Assembly (NCBI GenBank): GCA_029339505.1
Contig: JAQISU010000164.1
Location: 434,001-498,000 of the forward strand
Direction: 5' to 3'
From: Unio delphinus
Lineage: Eukaryota > Mollusca > Bivalvia > Unionida > Unionidae
Length of the DNA: 64,000 nt
This document shows positions 62,201 to 63,430 of this stretch, in pieces (the first letter of the stretch is position 1; every line of letters starts with the position of its first letter). The notes below the pieces were generated by a model, which saw only the letters and a list, made by a program, of their open reading frames with translations, ran no database searches and was not told the DNA's origin. A program made the translations under genes and the position numbers.

Positions 62201-62968
62201 AGACGCGAGCAAACATAAATATCAGCGTCGGGGCTTACATTGTAGGACTACAGGTGTCCATTGAAGTGGGGCGAAATGCCCTGGGCTAAGACGTCCATGG
62301 GCGAAACTAGACCAGCGAAAGTTGGTCTCTAAACCTTTTTTTATTTTGACATTGCGGCCGCAAAGTCAAAATAAAAAAAAGGTTTAGAGACCAACTTTCG
62401 CTGGTCTAGGGCGAAACGTCCATCATTCCCAATGAAGGTAACGTTACAGCTTGAAAACGCGTTGTCAAAATACATTTTAATAGTTTATGTTAGACATCTG
62501 GTGTCAAAGTAAAATGGCGCGTTGTCAAAATACCTTGCGCATTGTAGGACTAGGTAGATGTTTTACATTGTGAAACTACGTTCTCACGAGAACCGAGTTT
62601 TACCACACTTCGTCAAAACAGAGGCCTGGAAGATATTAAATTAAATCAGGAATTTGGGTCCTATTGTTCCACATAATATTTAACTGGATCAGAATAAGCC
62701 TGTTATTTTTTTTCTTCTTTAAACCAGCCAGCATTCATATCTGAAAACAACCACAGACCGACGAAAATAGGCTCTAAACCGAAAATAAGCAGCATATATT
62801 AAATTCTTTGAATCTGACAGCCTTACAAATAAAACCTTACCTCTGGCTGTCTGATATATTACTGTCTTCATTTGTTTCATTACTTATATTAGTCACTTCT
62901 GGTTTAGGGCGTGAACTTGTGGAATCGTTATCAAAAACATTGAAAAGATCATCACCAAAACCAGCCAT
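2847..62968 (-). CDS. MTREX: Exosome RNA helicase MTR4 (whole gene, 26 coding exons)
   Basis: MTR4 is the nuclear 3'-5' DExH helicase of the TRAMP, NEXT and PAXT assemblies; it unwinds RNA and threads it into the exosome (family knowledge). I assembled 26 minus-strand exons with GT-AG borders and consistent phases, 3,099 nt in total, giving 1,032 aa against about 1,042 in human. Landmarks visible in the translation: start [12 protein letters not shown] like other animal MTR4s; motif I AHTSAGKT (about 151-158); Ia TSPIKALSN (178-186); II DEIH (242-245); III SAT (273-275); [12 protein letters not shown] (380-389); [15 protein letters not shown] (472-485); [12 protein letters not shown] (510-519); arch about 596-780 with KOW-type [11 protein letters not shown]-terminal DSHCT helical domain to the end, [11 protein letters not shown]. 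The introns are long and full of mobile elements. The only oddity is residue 162, Ile where Glu is usual. No frameshift or stop was found. The call of an intact orthologue is very secure. Confidence 0.97.
2900..4817 (-). other. MTR4 intron 25
   Basis: It contains the 38-bp array inside a block of the aagatggctgcc-type dispersed repeat (about 3240-4370). Nothing else. Confidence 0.6.
3630..4080. repeat. 38-bp minisatellite (about 12 units)
   Basis: The unit is gtgaaaagtatgaaaacccc plus attgtgatataacaagat. One unit is shortened near 3860. It makes long open frames in all three minus frames because 38 is not a multiple of 3; these are not genes. Confidence 0.95.
4818..4922 (-). CDS. MTREX: MTR4 exon 25 (residues 981-1016)
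   Basis: Encodes [20 protein letters not shown], then [17 protein letters not shown]-x-IR-x-MRRLEE-x-LRQM is one of the most conserved C-terminal blocks of the family. Acceptor aaacag, donor gttagt. Confidence 0.96.
4923..5755 (-). other. MTR4 intron 24
   Basis: A 60-bp duplication at about 5115-5235 (gacaatacagcaggactaca). No gene is seen. Confidence 0.6.
5756..5918 (-). CDS. MTREX: MTR4 exon 24 (residues 927-981)
   Basis: Encodes [20 protein letters not shown], then [20 protein letters not shown] and [14 protein letters not shown]. Conserved DSHCT helices. Acceptor gtttag, donor gtaagg. Confidence 0.95.
7465..7690. repeat. 63-bp tandem repeat (about 3.5 units)
   Basis: The unit contains ctatgcacacaagatctgcc and ggttctggatcaatgaaaaa. 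Because 63 is divisible by 3, frames stay open on both strands; these are not genes. Confidence 0.9.
7985..8130. repeat. Tandem repeat (about 2.7 units of ~52 bp)
   Basis: The unit contains agatactcacttgaaaattc and acagtaacagatgtggataa. It lies 50 bp from the exon 23 donor. Confidence 0.85.
8179..8341 (-). CDS. MTREX: MTR4 exon 23 (residues 872-926)
   Basis: Encodes [20 protein letters not shown], then [20 protein letters not shown] and [13 protein letters not shown]. This is the core of the DSHCT domain (FNG-x-FN-x-L, LSCFVFQE). Acceptor tttcag, donor gtttgt, slightly off consensus. Confidence 0.95.
8342..9629 (-). other. MTR4 intron 22
   Basis: A hairpin MITE relative lies at about 8475-8550 (cccagatct / agatctggg). 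Nothing else is recognised. Confidence 0.5.
9630..9793 (-). CDS. MTREX: MTR4 exon 22 (residues 818-872)
   Basis: Encodes a helical [20 protein letters not shown] segment, then [20 protein letters not shown] and KGRVACEIS. This opens the C-terminal helical (DSHCT) domain. Acceptor tatatag, donor gtaagt. Ends two bases into codon 872. Confidence 0.95.
10480..11130 (-). pseudogene. DIRS/Gypsy-like retrotransposon RNase H region, degenerate
   Basis: Minus-strand pieces in shifting frames read [45 protein letters not shown], then [11 protein letters not shown] and NLTEWS. This order (..DAS-x-GWG-x-HL, HIN-x-LEL-x-A, DNST-x-VAYI, GGT-x-S, TEWSL) is what I recall for the RNase H/bridge region of DIRS-like elements. 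Stops and shifts throughout make it dead. Reverse transcriptase may lie in 11130-13700, but I could not read it. Confidence 0.45.
12359..12605 (+). mobile_element. tRNA-derived SINE (family A)
   Basis: A degenerate box A near 12370-12382 and a good box B GGTTCGAGTCTC (12431-12442). Flanks cataatgggcatgga (12344-12358) and cataatggtcatgga (12606-12620) are a 15-bp duplication with one mismatch. The tail ends in acaacaacaac. Confidence 0.85.
14443..14538 (-). CDS. MTREX: MTR4 exon 21 (residues 786-817)
   Basis: Encodes [20 protein letters not shown] and then [18 protein letters not shown]-x-x-SHPL is highly conserved. Acceptor ttttccag, donor gtaagt. Phase 0 on both sides. Confidence 0.95.
14539..15204 (-). 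other. MTR4 intron 20
   Basis: The 37-bp tandem array and a G-run at about 14847-14856; nothing else. Confidence 0.6.
14602..14729. repeat. 37-bp tandem repeat (about 3.5 units)
   Basis: The unit is acatacaacacatttgtatt plus aattactgcagattggt, lying 65 bp from the exon 21 acceptor. Confidence 0.9.
15205..15297 (-). CDS. MTREX: MTR4 exon 20 (residues 755-785)
   Basis: Encodes [20 protein letters not shown] and then [16 protein letters not shown]-x-P-x-x-DP-x-x-DMGI is diagnostic of MTR4/SKI2. Acceptor atttcag, donor gttagc. Confidence 0.95.
17380..17458. repeat. (TA)n microsatellite
   Basis: About 39 TA units in intron 19. Confidence 0.95.
17529..18170 (-). pseudogene. Frameshifted hAT-type transposase C-terminus
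   Basis: On the minus strand, fragments in different frames read [20 protein letters not shown], then, towards 17530, [20 protein letters not shown] followed by IIRKKTEP and [10 protein letters not shown]. The last fits the hAT C-terminal dimerisation pattern (H/S-x-x-x-ER-x-FS ... K-x-x-R ... L-x-x-L). The frames shift several times, so it is dead. The assignment rests on pattern memory. Confidence 0.4.
18332..18442 (-). CDS. MTREX: MTR4 exon 19 (residues 718-754)
   Basis: Encodes [20 protein letters not shown] and then [17 protein letters not shown], matching the conserved descent of the arch (LYIPKDLRP-x-DNRQSV). Acceptor cccgtag, donor gtgagt. Confidence 0.95.
18443..18798 (-). other. 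MTR4 intron 18
   Basis: 356 bp with a short (GT)n at about 18564-18588. Nothing else. Confidence 0.7.
18799..18921 (-). CDS. MTREX: MTR4 exon 18 (residues 677-717), KOW
   Basis: Encodes [20 protein letters not shown] and then a variable loop to GSKGEMQ. YVVEVLL is conserved in the KOW domain. The acceptor cggacag is weaker than the others but is the one that keeps phase 0 with both neighbouring exons. Confidence 0.9.
18922..22150 (-). other. MTR4 intron 17
   Basis: It holds the dispersed repeat block. In 18925-20290 I see only AT-rich text and short homopolymers. Confidence 0.6.
20540..21500 (+). repeat. Dispersed repeat block (aagatggctgcc family)
   Basis: Several diverged internal copies share atttttcaagatggctgcc, catatttgacatcagag and accattttcatttaggacca-type words. 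The same family recurs at about 3240-4370 and 15540-15660. No coding potential is seen and the class is unknown. Confidence 0.5.
22151..22222 (-). CDS. MTREX: MTR4 exon 17 (residues 653-676), KOW
   Basis: Encodes [20 protein letters not shown] and then NQSK. DFGWG-x-VVNF is the first strand region of the KOW domain, which binds RNA and adaptor proteins with AIM motifs. Acceptor ttcacag, donor gtatat. Confidence 0.94.
22223..23897 (-). other. MTR4 intron 16
   Basis: Two long microsatellites: (TA)n(CA)n at about 22369-22449 and (GT)(TA)n at about 22835-22921. They give spurious Tyr-Ile frames. Nothing else is recognised. Confidence 0.7.
23898..24070 (-). CDS. MTREX: MTR4 exon 16 (residues 595-652), arch
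   Basis: Encodes [20 protein letters not shown], then the helical [20 protein letters not shown] and a turn to FLQPGRLVK. This is the ascending arm of the arch that carries the KOW domain. Acceptor tttttag, donor gtaaat. Confidence 0.94.
24071..24619 (-). other. MTR4 intron 15
   Basis: AT-rich with no feature seen. Confidence 0.6.
24620..24770 (-). CDS. MTREX: MTR4 exon 15 (residues 545-595)
   Basis: Encodes [20 protein letters not shown], then [20 protein letters not shown] and a linker. This is the winged-helix/ratchet-proximal region leading into the arch. Acceptor catcag, donor gtaagt. Ends one base into codon 595. Confidence 0.95.
24771..25333 (-). other. MTR4 intron 14
   Basis: A short MITE fragment lies at about 25047-25095; otherwise nothing is recognised. 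Confidence 0.5.
25334..25459 (-). CDS. MTREX: MTR4 exon 14 (residues 503-544), motif VI
   Basis: Encodes [20 protein letters not shown], then [32 protein letters not shown] is motif VI with its arginine finger. Acceptor cttgtag, donor gtaaag. Confidence 0.96.
26050..26250 (-). mobile_element. Degraded SINE family A copy
   Basis: The words ggaggaggaagaacctggga, aaacccatgcaaataaaggt and tttagaccactcagt follow the family A order, with many changes. Confidence 0.5.
27022..28246. mobile_element. Tigger-like TIR element
   Basis: CAGTAGTCCCCCTCTT at 27022-27037 pairs with the complement at the right end (28231-28246), with TA flanks. This terminus closely resembles what I recall for Tigger/MER2 elements of the pogo group. 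Subterminal ggccgttc...agagggg words repeat. It is 1,225 bp with no transposase frame. Confidence 0.75.
29624..30100 (+). mobile_element. Fragment of hAT element (family of 50529) nested in pogo-like element
   Basis: From caggatcacggggcttcgct at 29625 the text tracks the 5' terminus of the hAT element at 50529 through gcaaactgcgatt, a roughly similar middle and ctgattacctttgaagcactg (about 30047-30067, matching about 50992-51012). The right limit of the nested piece is unclear. Confidence 0.55.
30374..30616 (+). pseudogene. N-terminal HTH of pogo/Tigger-like transposase
   Basis: The 80-aa frame [20 protein letters not shown], then [30 protein letters not shown] and QWIVAQR matches the Brinker-type/HTH N-terminus seen in pogo-like transposases (KRKSY-x-x-x-FKL-x-A ... 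IR-x-WRK). No DDE part follows; either a donor at CAGCG|gtaaaa once led to another exon or the rest was deleted. Confidence 0.65.
31231..31332 (-). CDS. MTREX: MTR4 exon 13 (residues 469-502), motif V
   Basis: Encodes [20 protein letters not shown] and then [22 protein letters not shown] is motif V. Acceptor tttcag, donor gtgagc. The following intron 13 (5.8 kb) carries two DNA transposons. Confidence 0.96.
31333..32306 (-). other. MTR4 intron 12
   Basis: Contains the degenerate tandem repeat. In 31340-31840 nothing is recognised. Confidence 0.6.
31850..32240. repeat. Degenerate tandem repeat (about 60-bp units)
   Basis: Five or so diverged units carry catggaccctgatctgctg followed by aatgctgtatctatgctgtt and an atcatca stretch. 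It lies immediately beside exon 12. Confidence 0.6.
32307..32417 (-). CDS. MTREX: MTR4 exon 12 (residues 432-468)
   Basis: Encodes [20 protein letters not shown] and then [28 protein letters not shown] is a signature of the Ski2-like family. Acceptor ttggcag, donor gtggga. Confidence 0.95.
32418..34709 (-). other. MTR4 intron 11
   Basis: AT-rich. Text such as gatcagatgcatgac and taacaagc recurs, suggesting old dispersed repeats. No gene is seen. Confidence 0.5.
34710..34789 (-). CDS. MTREX: MTR4 exon 11 (residues 405-431)
   Basis: Encodes [20 protein letters not shown] and then DKKLPQ, a short RecA2 segment typical of MTR4. The first two bases complete the Glu405 codon. Acceptor ttttcag, donor gtactg. 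Confidence 0.93.
34790..35968 (-). other. MTR4 intron 10
   Basis: Contains the hairpin MITE. In 34800-35720 nothing else is recognised. Confidence 0.6.
35725..35932. mobile_element. Short hairpin MITE with cagatctg core
   Basis: Left end tatactcgcttataagtcaa pairs with the complement of the right end (acaagcgagtgtata). The centre has gaccctgatctg / cagatctgggtc. Related copies lie at about 8475-8550, 46325-46545 and 48065-48205, and the core word repeats tandemly at 31850-32240. Confidence 0.55.
35969..36103 (-). CDS. MTREX: MTR4 exon 10 (residues 360-405), motif IV
   Basis: Encodes [20 protein letters not shown] and then [20 protein letters not shown], the start of RecA2 with motif IV. Acceptor ttttcag, donor gtagta. 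Confidence 0.95.
37267..37485. repeat. 57-bp tandem repeat (about 4 units)
   Basis: The unit contains aaagtacattttttcatacc, gtatactgtaattatggcat and gtaatattaagataac. One unit is shortened. Confidence 0.85.
37567..37626. repeat. (GT)n microsatellite
   Basis: About 30 GT units, 150 bp from the exon 9 donor. Confidence 0.95.
37774..37876 (-). CDS. MTREX: MTR4 exon 9 (residues 326-360)
   Basis: Encodes [20 protein letters not shown] followed by the basic [14 protein letters not shown] loop. The basic loop matches the Lys/Gly-rich insertion of animal MTR4. Acceptor ttaacag, donor gtaaga. Confidence 0.92.
37877..39731 (-). other. MTR4 intron 8
   Basis: Apart from the hAT-like MITE, nothing recognisable in 37880-38830 or 39535-39730. 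Confidence 0.6.
38840..39523. mobile_element. hAT-like MITE with exact 8-bp target duplication
   Basis: CATATATC lies on both sides (38832-38839 and 39524-39531). The ends are TAGTGATGGG and the complement TAGTGTTGTT. Subterminal atcgattataatcgg-type words repeat near both ends, in both orientations. It is 684 bp with no ORF. Confidence 0.8.
39732..39830 (-). CDS. MTREX: MTR4 exon 8 (residues 293-325)
   Basis: Encodes [20 protein letters not shown] and then [13 protein letters not shown], the linker between the two RecA domains. [12 protein letters not shown] is highly conserved in MTR4/SKI2. Acceptor attgcag, donor gtaagt. Phase 0 on both sides. Confidence 0.95.
40711..41610 (+). mobile_element. 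pogo-type TIR element, deleted (copy 1)
   Basis: CTGTAGTATCAT at 40711 and its complement ending at 41610, with TA on each side. It is nearly identical to copy 2 at both ends, but the transposase fragment has been lost. Confidence 0.75.
42210..42450 (-). mobile_element. Degraded SINE family B copy
   Basis: It shares cctgacaccaggcc, ctaacactaacctctta and the terminal aggccaccagagtgg with the copies at 60790-61208. It lies between the two TIR elements. Confidence 0.5.
42504..43786 (+). mobile_element. pogo-type TIR transposon, internally deleted (copy 2)
   Basis: CTGTAGTATCAT at 42504 and its complement ending at 43786 are flanked by TA on each side. Subterminal inverted blocks include ttcgtggttttg / ccacgaaaatt. 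It shares most of its ends with the copy at 40711 but keeps about 400 bp more in the middle, including the transposase fragment at 42902-43240. Confidence 0.75.
42902..43240 (+). pseudogene. C-terminal fragment of pogo/Tigger-like (DDE_1) transposase
   Basis: The frame reads [20 protein letters not shown], then [27 protein letters not shown] and finally [10 protein letters not shown] before TAA. The LQPLD-like / FQEWYA / KP-x-HAKW / GF-x-KAG pattern is what I recall for the end of DDE_1 transposases. The catalytic part is missing, and 42902 is only the open-frame limit, not a true start. Confidence 0.55.
44100..44224 (-). CDS. MTREX: MTR4 exon 7 (residues 251-292), motif III
   Basis: Encodes [20 protein letters not shown], then [23 protein letters not shown] (273-275) is motif III, coupling ATP hydrolysis to unwinding. 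Acceptor ttttacag, donor gtatga. Confidence 0.96.
45205..45418 (-). mobile_element. tRNA-derived SINE (family A)
   Basis: Body and head match the other family A copies. No convincing target duplication is seen, so it may be an older copy. Confidence 0.7.
47105..47700. repeat. 24-bp minisatellite (about 24 units)
   Basis: The unit is close to aacacttgatgttcttacat plus taat, with gat/gtt variants and a few short units. It lies near the exon 6 donor side of intron 6. Confidence 0.9.
47921..48011 (-). CDS. MTREX: MTR4 exon 6 (residues 221-251), DEIH box
   Basis: Encodes [20 protein letters not shown] and then [14 protein letters not shown] (242-245) is the Walker B / motif II that gives the DExH class its name. 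Ends on one base of the Glu251 codon before gtataa. Confidence 0.96.
48289..48540 (+). mobile_element. tRNA-derived SINE (family A) with perfect 13-bp target duplication
   Basis: Box A TGGCCAAGTGG at 48299-48309 and a box-B-like GGATTCGAGTC at 48356-48366 mark a tRNA-derived head. The tail is A-rich. Exact duplications cagtcatatcgct flank it at 48276-48288 and 48541-48553. The target appears to be an older repeat related to family B. Confidence 0.88.
48632..49386. mobile_element. TIR element with TA(C)ATGCCAAC ends
   Basis: TACATGCCAAC at 48632-48642 pairs with its complement at 49376-49386. If TA is the target duplication this is Tc1/mariner-like. It is about 755 bp with no transposase. A fragment with the same aatttagtgaaaaaaagcat / aatgattatg words lies at about 25047-25095. 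Confidence 0.5.
49831..50005 (-). CDS. MTREX: MTR4 exon 5 (residues 162-220), motif Ia
   Basis: Encodes [20 protein letters not shown] and on through [15 protein letters not shown] and [11 protein letters not shown] to VMTTE. This holds motifs Ia and Ib, which contact RNA. Acceptor tttctgcag, donor gtaatt. Confidence 0.96.
51087..52559 (+). pseudogene. Three-exon truncated hAT/ZNF862-like transposase N-terminus
   Basis: Exons 51087-51450, 51944-52131 and 52413-52559 join in phase over gtaagt/ttcag and gtattg/tttcag introns, giving 232 aa. Part one starts [10 protein letters not shown] and has [15 protein letters not shown] with a CDAC-type zinc-finger half, like the N-terminus of ZNF862/KIAA1586-type hAT proteins. 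Part two has [20 protein letters not shown], a segment I recall from the same family. Part three reads [17 protein letters not shown] and stops before the expected DDE domain. The open frames and intact splice sites suggest a recent or selected derivative, but it cannot be an active transposase alone. Confidence 0.55.
52290..52343. repeat. (TA)n(CA)n microsatellite
   Basis: Lies in the second intron of the hAT-type ORF. Confidence 0.9.
53220..53395 (-). CDS. MTREX: MTR4 exon 4 (residues 104-162), helicase motif I
   Basis: Contains the Q-motif-like [11 protein letters not shown] (about 128-138) and the Walker A motif AHTSAGKT. The exon ends with AT before a canonical gtaagt donor. Joined to the C that opens exon 5, this gives Ile162, where family members normally have Glu (VAEYAIA). 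Confidence 0.95.
53396..54451 (-). other. MTR4 intron 3
   Basis: AT-rich, with no repeat or coding feature I can support. Confidence 0.6.
54452..54518 (-). CDS. MTREX: MTR4 exon 3 (residues 81-103)
   Basis: Encodes [22 protein letters not shown], which matches the conserved MPR-x-V-x-x-VETVEGC-x-HE element just before the helicase core. Acceptor atttcag, donor gtgaga. The preceding intron is only 232 bp. Confidence 0.92.
54751..54864 (-). CDS. MTREX: MTR4 exon 2 (residues 43-81)
   Basis: Reads [20 protein letters not shown] followed by a charged KK-VKTE stretch, ending in front of gtaatt. This is the poorly conserved N-terminal linker with a basic, probably nuclear-localising patch. The acceptor is ttttcag. 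It is supported mainly by phase continuity and by the KKVK/E-rich character shared with animal orthologues. Confidence 0.88.
54908..55455. repeat. 53-bp minisatellite, left block
   Basis: About ten diverged units of roughly 52-53 bp (core tttctggacatgatgttgcc, cagcaaggaagtgctac). It starts only about 45 bp from the exon 2 acceptor. On the minus strand many units contain ttttgtag, which resembles an acceptor. Confidence 0.9.
55456..55700 (-). mobile_element. tRNA-derived SINE (family A) inserted in minisatellite
   Basis: It has the same body as the copies at 12359, 48289 and 59914. It interrupts the 53-bp array. Flanks ctggacatgacgctgc (55440-55455) and ctggacatgatgctgc (55701-55716) form a 16-bp duplication with one mismatch, though array units also contain this word. 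Confidence 0.8.
55701..55885. repeat. 53-bp minisatellite, right block
   Basis: About three and a half further units of the same array, resuming directly after the SINE. Confidence 0.9.
56170..56268. repeat. (GT)n(AT)n microsatellite
   Basis: A GT run followed by about 35 TA units in intron 1. It produces spurious Tyr-Ile repeat frames on both strands. Confidence 0.9.
57545..57645 (-). mobile_element. Truncated SINE family A (tail half)
   Basis: The block running from the GTT-type tail through ggctatacatgcagccagta matches the 3' half of the family A SINEs at 55456 and 59914. The tRNA-like head is missing. Confidence 0.6.
58006..59215 (-). mobile_element. piggyBac-like element, internally deleted
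   Basis: The ends are inverted: CCCATTTTATCCTG at 58006-58019 and its complement at 59202-59215. The right side is flanked by TTAA (59216-59219), the piggyBac target; the left is ATAA, one change away. Subterminal copies of tatcctgaata-like motifs repeat at 59100-59215. A short acidic ORF sits inside (see 58736). The superfamily call rests on TTAA, the CCC-starting ends and the acidic N-terminus. Confidence 0.6.
58736..58921 (-). pseudogene. Acidic ORF, probable N-terminus of piggyBac-type transposase
   Basis: The 61-aa frame is rich in Asp and Glu ([20 protein letters not shown] at the start, ending DFEDFQEE). Acidic DSESE-type N-termini are usual in piggyBac transposases. No DDD catalytic region follows, so it is a remnant. 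It could also be an unrelated chance acidic frame. Confidence 0.4.
59914..60172 (-). mobile_element. tRNA-derived SINE (family A)
   Basis: The minus strand begins with a tRNA-like head (aagtggtctaaagcgc) and a box-B-like ggttcgagtc, and ends with a GTT-type tail. It is flanked by 12-bp direct repeats tcgtataatagt at 59902-59913 and 60173-60184. Confidence 0.8.
60790..60985 (+). mobile_element. tRNA-derived SINE (family B), plus copy
   Basis: Box A TGGCCTAGTGG (60801-60811) is followed by a degenerate box B around 60844-60853 and a tail ending in a block shared with the inverted copy at about 61010-61208 (hydroxyl-type gtgtcagaataatgtgact sequence). It is tRNA-like but not a functional tRNA because no full cloverleaf is seen. 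Confidence 0.6.
61010..61208 (-). mobile_element. tRNA-derived SINE (family B), inverted copy
   Basis: On the minus strand, box A lies at 61199-61189 and a good box B GGTTCGATCC at 61155-61146. The body matches the copy at 60790 in reverse orientation, so the two form an arm-to-arm inverted repeat of about 420 bp. A degraded third copy lies at about 42210-42450, minus strand. Confidence 0.65.
61374..61399. repeat. (GA)n microsatellite
   Basis: About 13 GA repeats in MTR4 intron 1. Confidence 0.9.
61490..62265. repeat. Large imperfect inverted repeat (foldback-like)
   Basis: Segments on the two halves pair in inverted orientation: about 61700-61720 (atacttactgcgctg) with about 62045-62062; about 61738-61760 with about 61996-62022 (acacttg and cgcattttt blocks); and about 61808-61825 (atgccgaagtatgtt) with about 61938-61958. 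The outer ends carry tagtcctac / gtaggacta. Related gggcgaaa-type blocks flank both sides. I see no ORF of note. A degraded foldback transposon is my inference. Confidence 0.5.
62308..62408. mobile_element. 101-bp palindromic insertion with 9-bp target duplication
   Basis: Arms 62308-62350 and 62365-62408 are reverse complements apart from one T/A-run indel. The centre holds a GCGGCCGC palindrome with one mismatch. The ends are TAGACCAGCG and CGCTGGTCTA. GGGCGAAAC flanks it at 62299-62307 and again at 62409-62417. The text outside the flanks resembles a related uninterrupted block at about 61470-61495, supporting a real insertion. A 9-bp duplication fits Mutator-like elements; 8 bp would fit hAT. 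It has no coding capacity. Confidence 0.7.
62468..62522 (+). repeat. 55-bp exact direct repeat, intron 1 copy
   Basis: Identical to 63300-63354 and lying about 320 bp inside MTR4 intron 1, on the other side of exon 1. It is bracketed by two copies of a short cgcgttgtcaaaatac motif (about 62459-62474 and 62519-62534), so a small local duplication accompanied it. The ATG in this copy opens only a short frame. Confidence 0.9.
62841..62968 (-). CDS. MTREX: MTR4 exon 1 (residues 1-42)
   Basis: Start ATG at 62968-62966 lies in a good context (AAAATGG). It encodes [17 protein letters not shown] and then a polar, disordered stretch rich in Asn, Ser and Glu. The F-G-D-x-L-F motif at the start matches the conserved animal MTR4 N-terminus. 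It ends with AG in front of gtaagg; the split codon becomes Arg43. Confidence 0.93.
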
Positions 62969-63345
62969 TTTCATACATGTGTTGGCTATTCCGCAGAAAT
63001 GCTAGGAACGAGCTGACGTTAGTTAATACTATTTTCAAACTAAATTAAACAGTTAACGGAGATATCATGTTTTAAAATTATTTAAAAAAATTTATAATTA
63101 TTTTTACTTATACTTTAGGTTGTATATTTACATCATATACTTTGTATTAGTTTATTTGTTGACATCATATACTCTGTTTTAGTTTTATTTGTTGACTTCG
63201 ATCTTTCTCGCAATTCATATCATAGTACAATTACTACTTGATTTAGCTAAGATATACTAGTTTCTTCCATTTGTAGGAGCTATATGTGATTTTAAAAACA
63301 AATACATTTTAATAGTTTATGTTAGACATCTGGTGTCAAAGTAAA
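62969..63345. promoter_or_regulatory. Probable bidirectional promoter and 5' UTRs
   Basis: This 377-bp gap separates the MTR4 start (minus) from the start of the plus-strand exon at 63346. No TATA box is convincing. A TGACGTT half-CRE-like sequence lies at 63014-63020. Two near copies of a roughly 33-bp AT-rich unit lie at about 63131-63196. The role is inferred from the head-to-head arrangement. Confidence 0.5.
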
Positions 63346-63354
63346 ATGGCGCGT
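63300..63354 (+). repeat. 55-bp exact direct repeat, promoter copy
   Basis: Identical to 62468-62522. It contains the 5' flank, the start ATG and the next two codons of the plus-strand exon at 63346. Confidence 0.9.
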
Positions 63355-63430
63355 GTTATAGTGTGGGCTACTTTCTGTTTTACTATTTCACTGCTTATTA
63401 TTTTTATTGCTGCAAAAGCACCAGGAAATG
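63346..63430 (+). CDS. First coding exon of unidentified secreted or membrane protein (partial)
   Basis: ATG in context AAAATGG opens 28 codons plus one base ending at a good donor (G|gtaagc). The peptide MARVIVWATFCFTISLLIIF followed by IAAKAPGN has a basic start, a hydrophobic core of about 18 residues and an Ala-x-Ala-like end. This is typical of a signal peptide or an N-terminal anchor. I do not recognise the family. The gene continues beyond the window and is divergent from MTR4, suggesting shared promoter control. Its 5' end lies in a 55-bp block duplicated at 62468-62522. Confidence 0.55.

Larger units (their letters stand above)
54865..62840 (-). other. MTR4 intron 1 (8 kb)
   Basis: It holds, from low to high coordinates: the split minisatellite, the GT/AT microsatellite, a truncated SINE, the piggyBac-like element, a SINE, the inverted SINE pair, a GA run, the inverted-repeat region, the palindromic insertion and the 55-bp repeat copy. 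In 55886-56169, 56270-57544, 57646-58005, 59220-59901 and 60185-60789 I see nothing recognisable. Confidence 0.8.

Noticed and set aside
62351..62364. Cloning-linker contamination suggested by the NotI site in the palindrome
   Set aside because: The site is the natural centre of a 101-bp inverted repeat with a target duplication; still, long reads should confirm it.
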